Assembly: GCA_013696315.1 (NCBI GenBank)
Contig: JACCYU010000154.1
Span: forward strand, 1 to 35,997
From: Gammaproteobacteria bacterium
Lineage (GTDB): Bacteria; Pseudomonadota; Gammaproteobacteria; JACCYU01
Direction: 5' to 3'
DNA: 35,997 nt
The notes under the pieces are model-generated. The model made no database searches, was not told the origin of the DNA, and was given only the letters and a program-made list of their open reading frames with translations. Position 1 is the first letter of the stretch; each line of letters begins with the position of its first letter. The position numbers and the translations under genes are program-made. This document shows positions 7,981 to 16,081 of the stretch, piece by piece.

Positions 7981-9297
7981 ATGAAAGTACGGATTATTGA
8001 CAGGATTCTGCTGCCTTGCGCACTGATTGCGCTCATTGCCGGATGTGGAGGTGGCGACGGTGGCGATAGCACGCCACCGGTACCCTCAGGCGGCCAGGGT
8101 ACGCTGGATATCGATATTCGCCCGAATAACCTCGTTGGCAGCACTGTTCAGATCGCCGGTCTTAACGCCGTACGCACAGTCTCGCGAGACATGAGTCTGA
8201 CGCTGCCGGCGGGTCAATATGCCGTTTCCGCCCTTGGGTTGCGTCGCGCGCGGCCGATTGTCGATGATGTGCTGGGCACTGTAGATACGCCGACCGTATC
8301 GCTTTCGGACGGGCAGACCGTCACCGTGGTGGCGGATTTCACGGAATCCCAACCTGGCGCTGGTCGCTTGTGGTTGCCGGTGCGTGCGCCCGGCCAGCTT
8401 CAGTCTTTCAATCGAGCCCAGCTATCGACGAACACCGTGGGCACGGGCAGTACCACCATCACAGGCGCCGGCGTGGAGCCGATCAACACAGTGTTCGATG
8501 CGGGCGGTAATCTGTGGGTGGCCTCGTTCGGCGACAACACGCTGTTGAAATACAATGCGGCGCAGCTCGCCGCGCCCGGCGGCGCGCTTACGCCGGACGT
8601 GATCATCAGCTCCTTGGCGAACGGTTCGCTGAACGGTCCGGTCGGACTCGCGTTCGACGGCGACGGCAATCTGTGGGTGGGCAACTTCCTTCCGCGCGGC
8701 GCCGCCGGCGAGAATACGGTAGTGCGTTACACACCGCAGCAGCTCGGTCAGTCGGGGCAGCCCGAACCGGGGGTAGTCCTTACCGGTTTCACACGCTCGT
8801 ATGGTCATGCCTTCGACGCCGACGGAAACCTCTGGGTCGCGAACAACGGCGCGGACACCGTGCTTCGGTTCCCGCCATCTGAGCAGGTGAGCGGTGGAAC
8901 GCCGGACGTCACTATCAACAGTACCAGCGGCGGTTCCTTGCGCGGGCCGCGCGGCCCAGCCTTCGATGACGAGGGCAGATTGTGGTTATCGAGCGCCGGC
9001 AACAGCCGGGTCGCGGGTTACACGATCGGCTCGGATGGCGCGGCGACGCCGATTGCCACCGTCACTTTGGAAAATGCGCAAGGGCAGGCGGTGCCCAGTC
9101 CCGATGGACTGGCATTCGATAATCAGGGCAACCTGTGGGTGGCGGCCTCCGACAATAACCTGTATCAGTACGCAAAGGCTGATCTATCCGCTAACGGCAG
9201 CATCCAGCCCGCAGTCACCATCACCGGCTTTGGCGCCAACCGGGGAGTGTTGTTCTCCTTCAATCCCTTGCCGGTTGGGCTGCCGATCAATCAGTAA
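7981..9297 (+). CDS. NHL/Vgb-like beta-propeller lipoprotein (copy 2)
   Basis: A 438-aa paralog of the preceding gene, but with a lipobox (ALIALIAGC at residues 14-22) followed by a Gly/Asp-rich linker. It should therefore be lipidated and membrane-anchored rather than released. An AAAGGA Shine-Dalgarno precedes the ATG. The N-terminal module (GTLDIDIRPNN) and five propeller blades (VFDAGGNLWVASFGDNT, AFDGDGNLWVGNF, AFDADGNLWVANNG, AFDDEGRLWLSSAG, AFDNQGNLWVAASD) line up one to one with copy 1. Both end in FSFNPLP or FISFNPKP. Tandem duplication followed by a change of export signal is the simplest history. Confidence 0.85.
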   Translation: MKVRIIDRILLPCALIALIAGCGGGDGGDSTPPVPSGGQGTLDIDIRPNNLVGSTVQIAGLNAVRTVSRDMSLTLPAGQYAVSALGLRRARPIVDDVLGTVDTPTVSLSDGQTVTVVADFTESQPGAGRLWLPVRAPGQLQSFNRAQLSTNTVGTGSTTITGAGVEPINTVFDAGGNLWVASFGDNTLLKYNAAQLAAPGGALTPDVIISSLANGSLNGPVGLAFDGDGNLWVGNFLPRGAAGENTVVRYTPQQLGQSGQPEPGVVLTGFTRSYGHAFDADGNLWVANNGADTVLRFPPSEQVSGGTPDVTINSTSGGSLRGPRGPAFDDEGRLWLSSAGNSRVAGYTIGSDGAATPIATVTLENAQGQAVPSPDGLAFDNQGNLWVAASDNNLYQYAKADLSANGSIQPAVTITGFGANRGVLFSFNPLPVGLPINQ

Positions 9298-9321
9298 ACT
9301 GGCGGGTATCTTTATGACCCG

Positions 9322-9351
9322 GGGTGGGCCTTGAGCCCGCCCTTTTAATTT
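9322..9351 (+). terminator. Rho-independent terminator after propeller copy 2
   Basis: Stem GGGTGGGC (9322-9329) pairs with GCCCGCCC (9335-9342) around a 5-base loop, with one G-T pair. It is followed at once by TTTTAATTT. It lies 25 bases after the stop codon and separates this gene from the rplM operon. Confidence 0.85.
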
Positions 9352-9443
9352 GGCCCTGGGATCGCATACACAATCGTGAAATTGCCGCGAATCTTGACGC
9401 GATATATGGCGGTCCAGGCCTCCGGGCAGCGAAACTTCAGCGG

Positions 9444-9472
9444 TTGTATGCTGCCTGTCAGTCCGCTATTAT
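9444..9472 (+). promoter_or_regulatory. Candidate sigma-70 promoter of rplM-rpsI
   Basis: TTGTAT (9444-9449) and TATTAT (9467-9472) are separated by exactly 17 bases and lie 37 bases before the rplM ATG. No other gene intervenes after the terminator at 9322-9351, so this is the likely operon promoter. Confidence 0.6.
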
Positions 9473-9508
9473 CGCGTGTTTTCGCATTTATGCGTGAGCA
9501 CCCCCGCG

Positions 9509-9937
9509 ATGAAAACCTTTAGCGCAAACGCGGCCACTGTCAGGCGCGACTGGCACCTGGTCGATGCCACCGACAAAACGCTGGGCCGTCTGGCCAGCGA
9601 AATCGCGCGCAGGTTGCGCGGTAAACACAAACCGATTTACACGCCGCATGTCGACACCGGCGATTACATCGTCGTCGTCAACGCGGAAAAGATCCATGTC
9701 ACCGGCAACAAACTGCAGGACAAGGTATACCACCGTCACACGGGTTACATCGGCAACCTGAAATCCGAAACCTTAGGCCATCTGTTACAGAACAAGCCGG
9801 AGCGCGCAATTCAACGCGCTGTGAAGGGCATGCTGCCAAAAAATCCGCTGGGACGCGCGATGTTCCGCAAACTCAAGGTGTATGCGGGTCCGCAACATCA
9901 GCACGCGGCCCAGCAACCGCAACCACTAGACATCTGA
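9509..9937 (+). CDS. rplM: 50S ribosomal protein L13
   Basis: 142 aa, the same length as E. coli L13, and colinear: MKTF start, [57 protein letters not shown] and the C-terminal [11 protein letters not shown]. The ATG at 9509 is chosen by this match rather than an in-frame upstream ATG at 9476, although the Shine-Dalgarno is weak and distant. L13 binds 23S rRNA early in large-subunit assembly. It is co-transcribed with rpsI 25 bp downstream. Confidence 0.97.
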   Translation: MKTFSANAATVRRDWHLVDATDKTLGRLASEIARRLRGKHKPIYTPHVDTGDYIVVVNAEKIHVTGNKLQDKVYHRHTGYIGNLKSETLGHLLQNKPERAIQRAVKGMLPKNPLGRAMFRKLKVYAGPQHQHAAQQPQPLDI

Positions 9938-9962
9938 CCGGCGAGTCGACCGAATCTTTCTT

Positions 9963-10355
9963 ATGGCAACAGAACAATATTACGGAACGGGTCGCCGCAA
10001 ATCCTCAGCGGCGCGCGTGTATATGCAATCCGGCAACGGCGAAATAACCATCAACAAGCGTTCGGCGGATAGCTATTTCGGCCGCGAGACAGCTCGCGCC
10101 GCCATCCGGCAGCCATTAGACGTCGTCGCCATGCAGGACAAATTCGACATTCGAATCAGCGTCGCCGGCGGTGGCGGCAGCGGTCAGGCCGGCGCCATCC
10201 AGCTCGGGATTGCACGCGCCCTCGTCCGTTACGACGAAGGTTTGCGGCAGTCGCTGCGCAAGACGGGATTTCTCACCCGCGATGCGCGCGAGGTGGAACG
10301 CAAGAAAGTCGGTTTGCGCAAGGCGCGCAAGGCGACGCAGTATTCCAAGCGGTAA
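9963..10355 (+). CDS. rpsI: 30S ribosomal protein S9
   Basis: 130 aa, full length. Family marks are [14 protein letters not shown] at the N terminus, [17 protein letters not shown] in the middle, and the basic C-terminal tail ending QYSKR. The tail reaches the P-site tRNA in the small subunit. It is second in the rplM-rpsI operon, the usual arrangement. The tRNA-Gln gene follows 92 bp later. Confidence 0.97.
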   Translation: MATEQYYGTGRRKSSAARVYMQSGNGEITINKRSADSYFGRETARAAIRQPLDVVAMQDKFDIRISVAGGGGSGQAGAIQLGIARALVRYDEGLRQSLRKTGFLTRDAREVERKKVGLRKARKATQYSKR

Positions 10356-10447
10356 GCTTTCAGTCTGAGGTCCGATACTGGCTGATTTAGTAGCCGCTTT
10401 CGCATGGCTTGAAGTTGCCGCCTCGGCGGTCACGATCGTTCATTTGC

Positions 10448-10521
10448 TGGGGGATCGTCTAGTGGTAGGACAGCGGACTCTGACTCCGTTAACCGAGGTT
10501 CGAATCCTCGTCCCCCAGCCA
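10448..10521 (+). tRNA. tRNA-Gln (anticodon CTG)
   Basis: A 74-nt tRNA including encoded CCA. Acceptor arms TGGGGGA and TCCCCCA pair fully with discriminator G. The T-arm is GAGG.TTCGAAT.CCTC. The anticodon stem GCGGA/TCCGT encloses loop CTCTGAC with anticodon CTG at 10480-10482, reading CAG. It closely resembles E. coli glnV. The 3' half, from 10478, is the attachment site of the downstream island, and integration leaves the tRNA intact. Confidence 0.97.
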
Positions 10522-10523
10522 AT
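10478..10523 (+). repeat. attL: 46-bp direct repeat within tRNA-Gln
   Basis: It starts CTCTGACTCC and ends CCAGCCAAT, spanning the anticodon loop to two bases past the CCA end. It is identical to 20953-20998. The flanks diverge immediately on both sides, which defines the core exactly. Confidence 0.93.
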
Positions 10524-10566
10524 AAACACAATAACTTAGAATAATAACCCGCTAAGTGCGTTCCAG

Positions 10567-10586
10567 TTTGGCGCACTTTTGGCGCA
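10567..10586 (+). repeat. Left arm-type repeats TTTGGCGCA x2
   Basis: TTTGGCGCA occurs at 10567-10575 and again at 10578-10586, one helical turn apart (period 11). The same pair with the same spacing and orientation occurs near the right end at 20815-20834. Position 44 bp inside attL suits integrase arm-binding sites; binding is inferred. Confidence 0.6.
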
Positions 10587-10654
10587 ACAGTTCACAACAA
10601 ATGGTATGATTGCGGGCGTGGTAGCGTGTGCTATCGCTTCGGCAGGTGCTAGTC

Positions 10655-11745
10655 ATGGCCTACGTTCGTGAGCGCGCGGGCAACGATGGGAAGCCCGCTT
10701 ACTGTGTCTACGTCCGCCTCAAGGGCTACCCGCCGCAGACCGCGACTTTCGCCCGCAAGACGGACGCGAAGCGATGGGCGCAGCAAACCGAGGCCGCGAT
10801 CCGCGAGGGGCGGCACTTCAAGAGCGTCGAGGCCAAGCGGCACACATTGGCTGAGCTGATCGAGCGCTACTTGCGGCACGTGGCGCCGCACATGAAACCG
10901 CCGAGGATCGCGAGGCGCATCTACAATGGTGGAAGGCCGAGATCGGCGAGCATGTCTTAGCCGACGTGACGCCTGCGCTGCTCGTCGAAATGCGAGACAC
11001 GCTACTGCGCGGACAAACGCGGCGAGGCAAGCGTAGCGCATCGACAGTCAATCGTTATATGGCCGCGCTTTCGCACGTTTTCACGATGGCCGTGCGGGAG
11101 TGGCAGTGGACAGAAGATAATCCTTTTCGCAAAATATCCACGCTAAAGGAGCCTTCCGGGCGCGTGCGATTCCTGGACGATGACGAACGCGCGCGGTTGC
11201 TTGTCGAGTCTAAGGCGCATAGTGACGAGCTTTACACAATCGTCGTGCTGGCGCTCTCAACTGGGGCGCGGCGCGGCGAACTTCTATCGCTCACTTGGAA
11301 AGACGTCGATCTAGCACGCAGGACACTCGTTCTCCGAGAGACTAAGAACGGTGAGCGGCGATCACTGCCACTGCAAGGCCACGCGTTCGTCTTGGTTCAA
11401 GACATGGCAAAGCTGCGCCGGATCGACACCGACCTGCTGTTTCCCGGCACGAAAGACCCGAAGAGGCCGTTGGCGATCGGCAATATCTTCAACGCGGCAG
11501 TTACGCGCGCCGGCATCGAAGACTTTCACTTTCACGATCTACGGCACAGCGCCGCGTCCTATCTCGCCATGAACGGCGCGACTATACCAGAGATCGCTGG
11601 CGTGCTCGGCCACAAGACCTTGCAGATGGTCAAGCGTTACGCACACCTATCAGATCAGCATACGGCGCAAGTCGTGGCGCGGATGAACACAGCGATATTT
11701 GGCGCCGAAGCTAAGCGGATTCGGGCGCTTGAACAAACCAGATGA
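10655..11745 (+). pseudogene. Island tyrosine integrase, disrupted by a frameshift
   Basis: The first part (10655-10960) starts MAYVRERAG after AGGTG and holds the AP2-like arm-binding domain (PAYCVYVRLKGYPPQTATF). The frame is lost around 10900. The true continuation (DREAHLQWWKAEIGEHVLAD) is in another frame and runs to 11745, with the catalytic domain: Arg in GARRGELLSL, HDLRHSAASYL, LGHKTLQMVKRYAHL with the nucleophile Tyr. Restoring one lost base near CCGCCGAGG would give about 363 residues. It stands next to attL, the normal place for a tRNA-targeting integrase. Unless the shift is a sequencing error or is bypassed, recombination function is lost. Confidence 0.88.
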
Positions 11746-11798
11746 TAGGTGCCGCGCGGCTCCATTAGGCGTGCACAAAATCTAGCGCGGCGTATCGC

Positions 11799-12425
11799 GT
11801 GGATTCCATACTCAAGCGCTATCACGCTGATCTACCTGTGCTAGAGCAGGCTCGTCTTGGCTGCATTAGCGAACGCGAATGGCTCAGCGAACTTGCCATC
11901 GCATTGCTCTGGGAGCCCGATCCAGACAAGCAATACTACTTAAGGGCGGCCATCATCCGTGCATGCAAGGCAGGGGATCTGCCTTACCAAGGGCGACCAC
12001 CTATCAAACCCGGCGAGCCTCCGGTGATTTGGGTTGACGAAACTAGCCCTTTCTACGAGTGCTACTACATAACGCGTGACGACCTTCGAATTTGGCTTGA
12101 GCGTTGTGGGGAGTGGCCTTTGCAGCCCGATATTCTGCTCTCGCGATGGTGGGTTGATGTCAGCAGTTCCATCCAAGCCCCGCGGGTGCGAGCGGATGCG
12201 TTGACCGACGCAATAACGGCGGCTCTGTGTGTTCTACGAGAGGAACTTGGACGTGACTCAACTGCCCACGAGATCTATGACTATCTGCGCCTTCGCGACA
12301 CGACTGGAACCGTACTCGATGAGAATGACCGAGGACTCATATGGGAAACCAGCGGTGGCAAGTGTCACACTACCAGCCTCAAGGCGCTTGCGAAACGTGT
12401 AAACAAACTTCGGCGTCGGAGATAG
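11799..12425 (+). CDS. Hypothetical island protein, 208 aa
   Basis: GTG start. No family recognised. The N-terminal third has SEREWLSELAIALLWEPD. The middle has YYITRDDLRIWLERCGEWPL, an arrangement seen in small-element proteins with a HTH-like part. The C-terminal third (ADALTDAITAALCVLREELG, then AHEIYDYLRLRD) is helical and ends in a basic tail (VNKLRRRR), suggesting nucleic-acid binding. It lies 53 bp after the integrase on the same strand. Function is unknown. Confidence 0.65.
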   Translation: MDSILKRYHADLPVLEQARLGCISEREWLSELAIALLWEPDPDKQYYLRAAIIRACKAGDLPYQGRPPIKPGEPPVIWVDETSPFYECYYITRDDLRIWLERCGEWPLQPDILLSRWWVDVSSSIQAPRVRADALTDAITAALCVLREELGRDSTAHEIYDYLRLRDTTGTVLDENDRGLIWETSGGKCHTTSLKALAKRVNKLRRRR

Positions 12426-12441
12426 GTTGGTGTCTCACCTG

Positions 12442-12498
12442 TCCCGATTTCCCTCCCGATTTCCCCGAGTTCCCTCCCGATTTCCCCGATTTTCCCCC
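12442..12498. repeat. Tandem TCCCGATTTCCC repeats
   Basis: About five head-to-tail units of 10-13 bases, three of them exact TCCCGATTTCCC (12442, 12454, 12475) and two degenerate (near 12463 and 12485). They fill the 168-bp gap between the 208-aa gene and the excisionase-like gene. The strand bias (pyrimidine-rich top strand) and iteron-like phasing suggest a binding site or replication-related site; function not shown. Confidence 0.6.
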
Positions 12499-12593
12499 TT
12501 TCTAAAAATGTAAAGTTTCGTGCTCTAGCCTTCGGCAATCGCTGGCGATAATTCGCCGCGCTTCGCCGATAGGCACATCAATAGGATTAGAGC

Positions 12594-12812
12594 ATGACTG
12601 AAGCAATAGCACACACCCGGTTAATTCCAGTCCCGAAATGGAACGACTACCACGCTTGGCCGCCTCCGGGCGGTCTGCGTCACCTGATCTTTCATGCCGA
12701 GCACAACGGTTTCAAGAGTGCCTTCAAGAGGGTAGGCCGACGCATACTCGTTGATGAGGCCGCGTTCTTTGCGTGCGTAGAACGGCAGCAGAAGAAAGGC
12801 CGCGCAGCCTAA
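12594..12812 (+). CDS. Excisionase-like DNA-binding protein
   Basis: 72 aa. The core RLIPVPKWNDYHAWPPPGG, followed by LRHLIFHAEHNGF and a GRRILVDEAAFFACVE end, matches the small winged-helix proteins encoded upstream of RepA-like ATPases in integrative elements. These are annotated as excisionase or AlpA-like regulators. AGGA precedes the ATG by about 7 bases. It is the first gene of a tightly packed cluster to 15256. It may direct excision or control the downstream genes. Confidence 0.65.
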   Translation: MTEAIAHTRLIPVPKWNDYHAWPPPGGLRHLIFHAEHNGFKSAFKRVGRRILVDEAAFFACVERQQKKGRAA

Positions 12813-12824
12813 AGGGGAGCTTAT

Positions 12825-13049
12825 ATGGTGCAGAATCGAGAACGCCCGGCGAACAGGCCGGGCGTTAATGTGGTGGCGCAACTAAACGTCTTGTCGGAAG
12901 TTCAGAATTCTACTACTACCGACCATAAAGCAGTAGCCACACCGGCGACGCCCCCGCCTAGCGCTTATCGTTTTTCATATTGTCACCCATGCCTGGCCAG
13001 CGCTGCGCGCGTCGGCGATGTGCGTTGCCTCAAAGAGGCTAGAACATGA
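12825..13049 (+). CDS. Small island protein, 74 aa
   Basis: No family recognised. GGGGAG lies 5 bases before the ATG and the stop overlaps the next start by 4 nt (ATGA), which supports real expression. The first half is polar and low-complexity (TTTDHKAVATPATPPP). The end, YCHPCLASAARVGDVRC, has three Cys that could bind a metal. Confidence 0.55.
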   Translation: MVQNRERPANRPGVNVVAQLNVLSEVQNSTTTDHKAVATPATPPPSAYRFSYCHPCLASAARVGDVRCLKEART

Positions 13050-13426
13050 GGCGCCGCTATCCGCCTTATGGACGCCTACTAGCTAAGCGCATGGCACGTC
13101 CGGACACCTGGCGCCGCTATTGGGGTACCTCGCCGGATGGTAAGCGTGTGAGTCTCTTTGTGTTAGCCGGCGTGGATGCCTGGAGGCTCGGCCACGAATG
13201 GATCGAGCATCGCTTACTCGCCGTGAGCGCACCTGATAGCGATCCCACTATATACGACTGGTCAATACTCGCCGGTCACCCGCCGATCCTGGTGTGGCCA
13301 TGCGGGCGCTGTGGAAGTGCGCACCTGGAGTGCCTGATCTGCGCGCTTATCCGCGACGGTTGTGAGCGCGTACTCGCACTTAGGCCACGTTGCTGCATTC
13401 GGTATTTGGCCGAGGAGGTCTCATGA
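13046..13426 (+). CDS. Cys-rich island protein, 126 aa
   Basis: No named family. The C-terminal part has a zinc-ribbon-like cluster (CGRCGSAHLECLIC, then CERVLALRPRCC). The N terminus is basic (MRRRYPPYGRLLAKRMARPD). It overlaps the genes on both sides by 4 nt, so it is translated within the repA operon. A role in replication or regulation is only a guess. Confidence 0.55.
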   Translation: MRRRYPPYGRLLAKRMARPDTWRRYWGTSPDGKRVSLFVLAGVDAWRLGHEWIEHRLLAVSAPDSDPTIYDWSILAGHPPILVWPCGRCGSAHLECLICALIRDGCERVLALRPRCCIRYLAEEVS

Positions 13427-14724
13427 GCCGCGCGCACATTAGATTCGGTCGCGAACGCGGCGACCGCATCGTTAGCTGTGAGGGTGATGCGGGTGATCGC
13501 GCACGTCGGATTGAAACGCGCCAACTTGCAACGCCTGGCAGTCGCGCGGTCATGCGCTGCCTGGCTAATGTGTCGCCGGAGCTTATCCGTTGGCTCTGGC
13601 TTGGTCGGATCGCTTGCGGGAAGGTAACTCTCATCGTGGGCGATCCTGGACTTGGTAAGTCTTTCGCGACCCTGGACATCGCCGCGCGCGTCTCCACCGG
13701 CGCGACTTGGCCGGATGGCCGACCAAGTATTTCGGGTTCGGTCATCCTACTTAGTGCTGAAGACGACGCCGCTGACACCATCCGGCCGCGGCTTGATGCT
13801 TTGGGGGCGGATCTCTCCCGTATTCACATCCTGGATGGAGTGCGCAGTGAGGACAGCGAGACCGGCGAGGCTGTCGAGCGCGCGGTCACTCTAGCCGACA
13901 CGAATGTACTGGCCGAAGCTATCGATTCTGTTACCGATGTCCGGCTGGCCATTGTTGATCCGATCAGCGCGTATCTAGGCACCGCCGATTCTCACAAGAA
14001 CGCCGAGATCCGCAGCCTGCTCGCGCCCCTGGCGAAATTCGCTGCTGCTCGCGGAATAGCCGTAGTCGCCGTGTCGCATCTGAACAAGGGCGCCGGCAGC
14101 GCGATTTACAGGATCATGGGGAGTCTCGCCTTCACGGCCGCCGCGCGCGCCGTATGGGTTGTCGCCAAAGACAAAGATGATGAGACACGTCGGCTCCTGT
14201 TGCCCGTGAAGAATAATTTGGCTACGGACTCAGGCGGGCTCGCCTACCGTATAAAGACACACGACAACGCGCCATTCGTAGAATGGGAACCTGATCCCGT
14301 ACTCGTAGACGTGAGTGATGCCCTCGCAAGCCCTCCGGGCGATGAGGAAGGAAGCTTCCGCCAAGAAGCCGCCAAGTGGCTTACCGAAATTCTCGCGCGT
14401 GGGCCAATGACCGTGAAGGCCCTCAAGCACGAGGCTTCTGGCGCGGGATTTTCGTGGCGTACGATAGAAAGGGCTAAAAGCGCGGTCGGTGCGGTCGCGC
14501 GCAAGCAAGAATTCTCCGGCGGCTGGTGGTGTTGGGAGCTTCCGACTATGACCAAGATTGCCATGAAGACCGCCACACATCCCAAGGTGGCGGCCTTCGC
14601 GAAAAAGCGCCACAGAAAGCCGGTTCTGTCGCGACTTTCAGCGAAGACCGCCAAAGCTCACGGAATGGCGGTCTTCACTGCGTCAAGGCGGCTTTGCAGG
14701 AAGCCTGCGTGGGGGTGTCCGTGA
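13423..14724 (+). CDS. RepA-like AAA ATPase / hexameric helicase family
   Basis: 433 aa, starting at the ATG that overlaps the previous stop (ATGA). A RecA-type core has Walker A GDPGLGKS (about 73-80), ILLSAEDD, and Walker B LAIVDPIS, then VVAVSHLNKG as the sensor strand. This is the RepA/RSF1010-like ATPase family (AAA_25) found in plasmids and satellites, where it acts in replication initiation. The C-terminal 100 residues (KWLTEILARGPMTVKALKHEA) look like a winged helix, followed by a basic Lys-rich tail. Its stop overlaps the next small gene (GTGA). Confidence 0.82.
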   Translation: MSRAHIRFGRERGDRIVSCEGDAGDRARRIETRQLATPGSRAVMRCLANVSPELIRWLWLGRIACGKVTLIVGDPGLGKSFATLDIAARVSTGATWPDGRPSISGSVILLSAEDDAADTIRPRLDALGADLSRIHILDGVRSEDSETGEAVERAVTLADTNVLAEAIDSVTDVRLAIVDPISAYLGTADSHKNAEIRSLLAPLAKFAAARGIAVVAVSHLNKGAGSAIYRIMGSLAFTAAARAVWVVAKDKDDETRRLLLPVKNNLATDSGGLAYRIKTHDNAPFVEWEPDPVLVDVSDALASPPGDEEGSFRQEAAKWLTEILARGPMTVKALKHEASGAGFSWRTIERAKSAVGAVARKQEFSGGWWCWELPTMTKIAMKTATHPKVAAFAKKRHRKPVLSRLSAKTAKAHGMAVFTASRRLCRKPAWGCP

Positions 14725-14831
14725 CGCCGGACCAGTTGCGCGCTGTACTAGCCGAAGAGGATATCCATGATATCGAGGGAGGGGTGCTCAGCGTTGAGAA
14801 TCTGCGCGCATTGGCGCGTACGATGCAATAA
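14721..14831 (+). CDS. Small acidic protein, 36 aa
   Basis: GTG start within the GTGA overlap with the ATPase stop, reading TPDQLRAVLAEEDIHDIEGG then LSVENLRALARTMQ. It is acidic and helical. Its TAA shares its last base with the ATG of the next gene. Coupling on both sides supports translation. No function known. Confidence 0.5.
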   Translation: MTPDQLRAVLAEEDIHDIEGGVLSVENLRALARTMQ

Positions 14832-15256
14832 TGCGTGCAGAGCGACCTGAACACACCCGCCAACACACAAACCAACACGCCAACGAACACACTTCCGGAC
14901 ACACCTTTTGCACACGCCTCAACACACGCTTGACACACTACCGAACGCGCCCTAGCGTTTACGTCATGGCCGACATGGAGACTTGGGATCGTCTATGGGA
15001 GATTTTCTATAGTGGAGACCCGGATGATTGTGCTTAGGTCTACCGCGTCGTTGCGGATGGTGCGTTTGTTAATCCATACTTCCTGAAATGTACGCCGACG
15101 AACGATCTACCAGAAAGCCTCCGGGATGATTATGGTGGTGGCGCTTTCCGGATTCTGGTTCGGCGATGCAAGAAGATGATACTAAGCGGCACTTTTGATA
15201 TTGAACCGCTTCCACCGCCACGTGAGCCCAGACGACAGCCGCGATACAGCCTTTGA
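14831..15256 (+). pseudogene. Island backbone gene interrupted by an in-frame amber codon
   Basis: The frame opens at 14831 and runs to a TAG at 15035-15037, then continues in the same frame without another stop to the TGA at 15254-15256. Downstream codons make coherent protein: VYRVVADGAFVNPYFLK, LRDDYGGGAFRILVRR, KKMILSGTFDIEPLPPP. The start may instead be the internal ATG at 14966 (MADMETWDRLWEIFY). The first 40 residues are His/Thr-rich because of an AC-rich DNA tract. This is one original gene with a nonsense mutation, or less likely a suppressed stop. Function unknown. Confidence 0.7.
14848..14940. repeat. AC-rich degenerate ACACRC tract
   Basis: About ten degenerate copies of (A)ACACACNC or AACACGCC over 90 bp, just after the ATPase operon. 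The asymmetric strand composition and location directly after a RepA-like gene suggest iterons or an origin-proximal region. It is alternatively just biased coding sequence. Confidence 0.45.
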
Positions 15257-15374
15257 ATTAATAATCACTAGGTCTGAGGTTTTATTCCTTCGTCCGCACC
15301 AATTAACCCAAAAAAAAGGGCGATGACGCCGCAGGGTGTCTCGCCAGACATAAGCAATTAAATAAGCAACTCGC

Positions 15375-15442
15375 GTGTCGCAACTCACCGAACTCATTGC
15401 GCAGATCAAGGCTAAGAACCCTCAAATGGGGGCGGATCCTGG
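15375..15442 (+). pseudogene. Scar: N-terminal codons of a type III-like methyltransferase
   Basis: GTG at 15375 opens a frame reading SQLTELIAQIKAKNPQMGAD. From memory of the family this is the opening of type III-like Mod proteins, which continue LEREFKALS. Here the match stops at residue 22 and the sequence jumps into the C-terminal part of a restriction/helicase subunit in a different frame. It looks like the left edge of a large internal deletion. Confidence 0.5.
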
Positions 15443-15964
15443 ATGGAAGCCACCCATGCTAGGGAAGCGGATGGAAGTGAAACTCCACTGCCCCGCTACG
15501 AGCACCACATGCTATGCGACGAGTATGGCCAATTCCCTGCGGAGATGAACGACTGGGAAAGAGAGGTGTTGAAGGTCGAGATGACACGCGAAGGTTTTCA
15601 GGCATGGTACCGTAACCCGTCACGTGCTTGTCCGGAGTCTTTAGGCGTCGCTTACAACGGCAATGATCAGGTCAAGCTCGTACGCCCCGACTTCATCTTC
15701 TTCGTAAAGCAATCCGATGGCAGCTTCGCTGCGGACATTGTAGACCCACACGGGACCCACTTCAGCGACGCATTGGCAAAACTTCAAGGCCTAGCCTACT
15801 ACGCTGAGAAACACTCGGAAGTCTATCGTCGGATAGAGGGTATCGCGAAGGCCGGGGACAAACTGCGTGTGTTGGACCTGACTGACTCGTCGGTGCGGAA
15901 GGCGGTTGCCGAGGCTGCGGACGCAAGGAGTCTTTACCAGAGCGAGTTCGCGAGCGACTATTGA
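15443..15964 (+). pseudogene. C-terminal fragment of a Res-like restriction/helicase subunit
   Basis: 173 residues, with coding sense continuing upstream of the first ATG. It holds the PD-(D/E)xK-like end domain of type III-like Res or DEAD-helicase proteins: RPDFIFFVKQSDG, AADIVDPHG, then SDALAKLQGLAYYAE and LRVLDLTDSSVR. The N-terminal helicase (expected 700 residues or more) is missing. Together with the Mod scar at 15375 this indicates a former two-gene R-M or related defence system that lost its middle. A retained stable fragment with nuclease activity is conceivable but unlikely. Confidence 0.7.
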
Positions 15965-16081
15965 GCACTGATTTTACGCAACTAAGTGCTTGACAAGCTC
16001 TCGGGAAGCTGTCCCCGAGGGCCCTACAATTATTACAGGATTCCAAGCGCGCCGGGAGTAAATCTCCAAGAGTGCCTGTTC

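Noticed and set aside
15270-15302. Possible tRNA 3' end (GAGGTTTTATTCC followed by CACCA)
   Set aside because: The T-stem pairs poorly and no acceptor or anticodon arm is present upstream.
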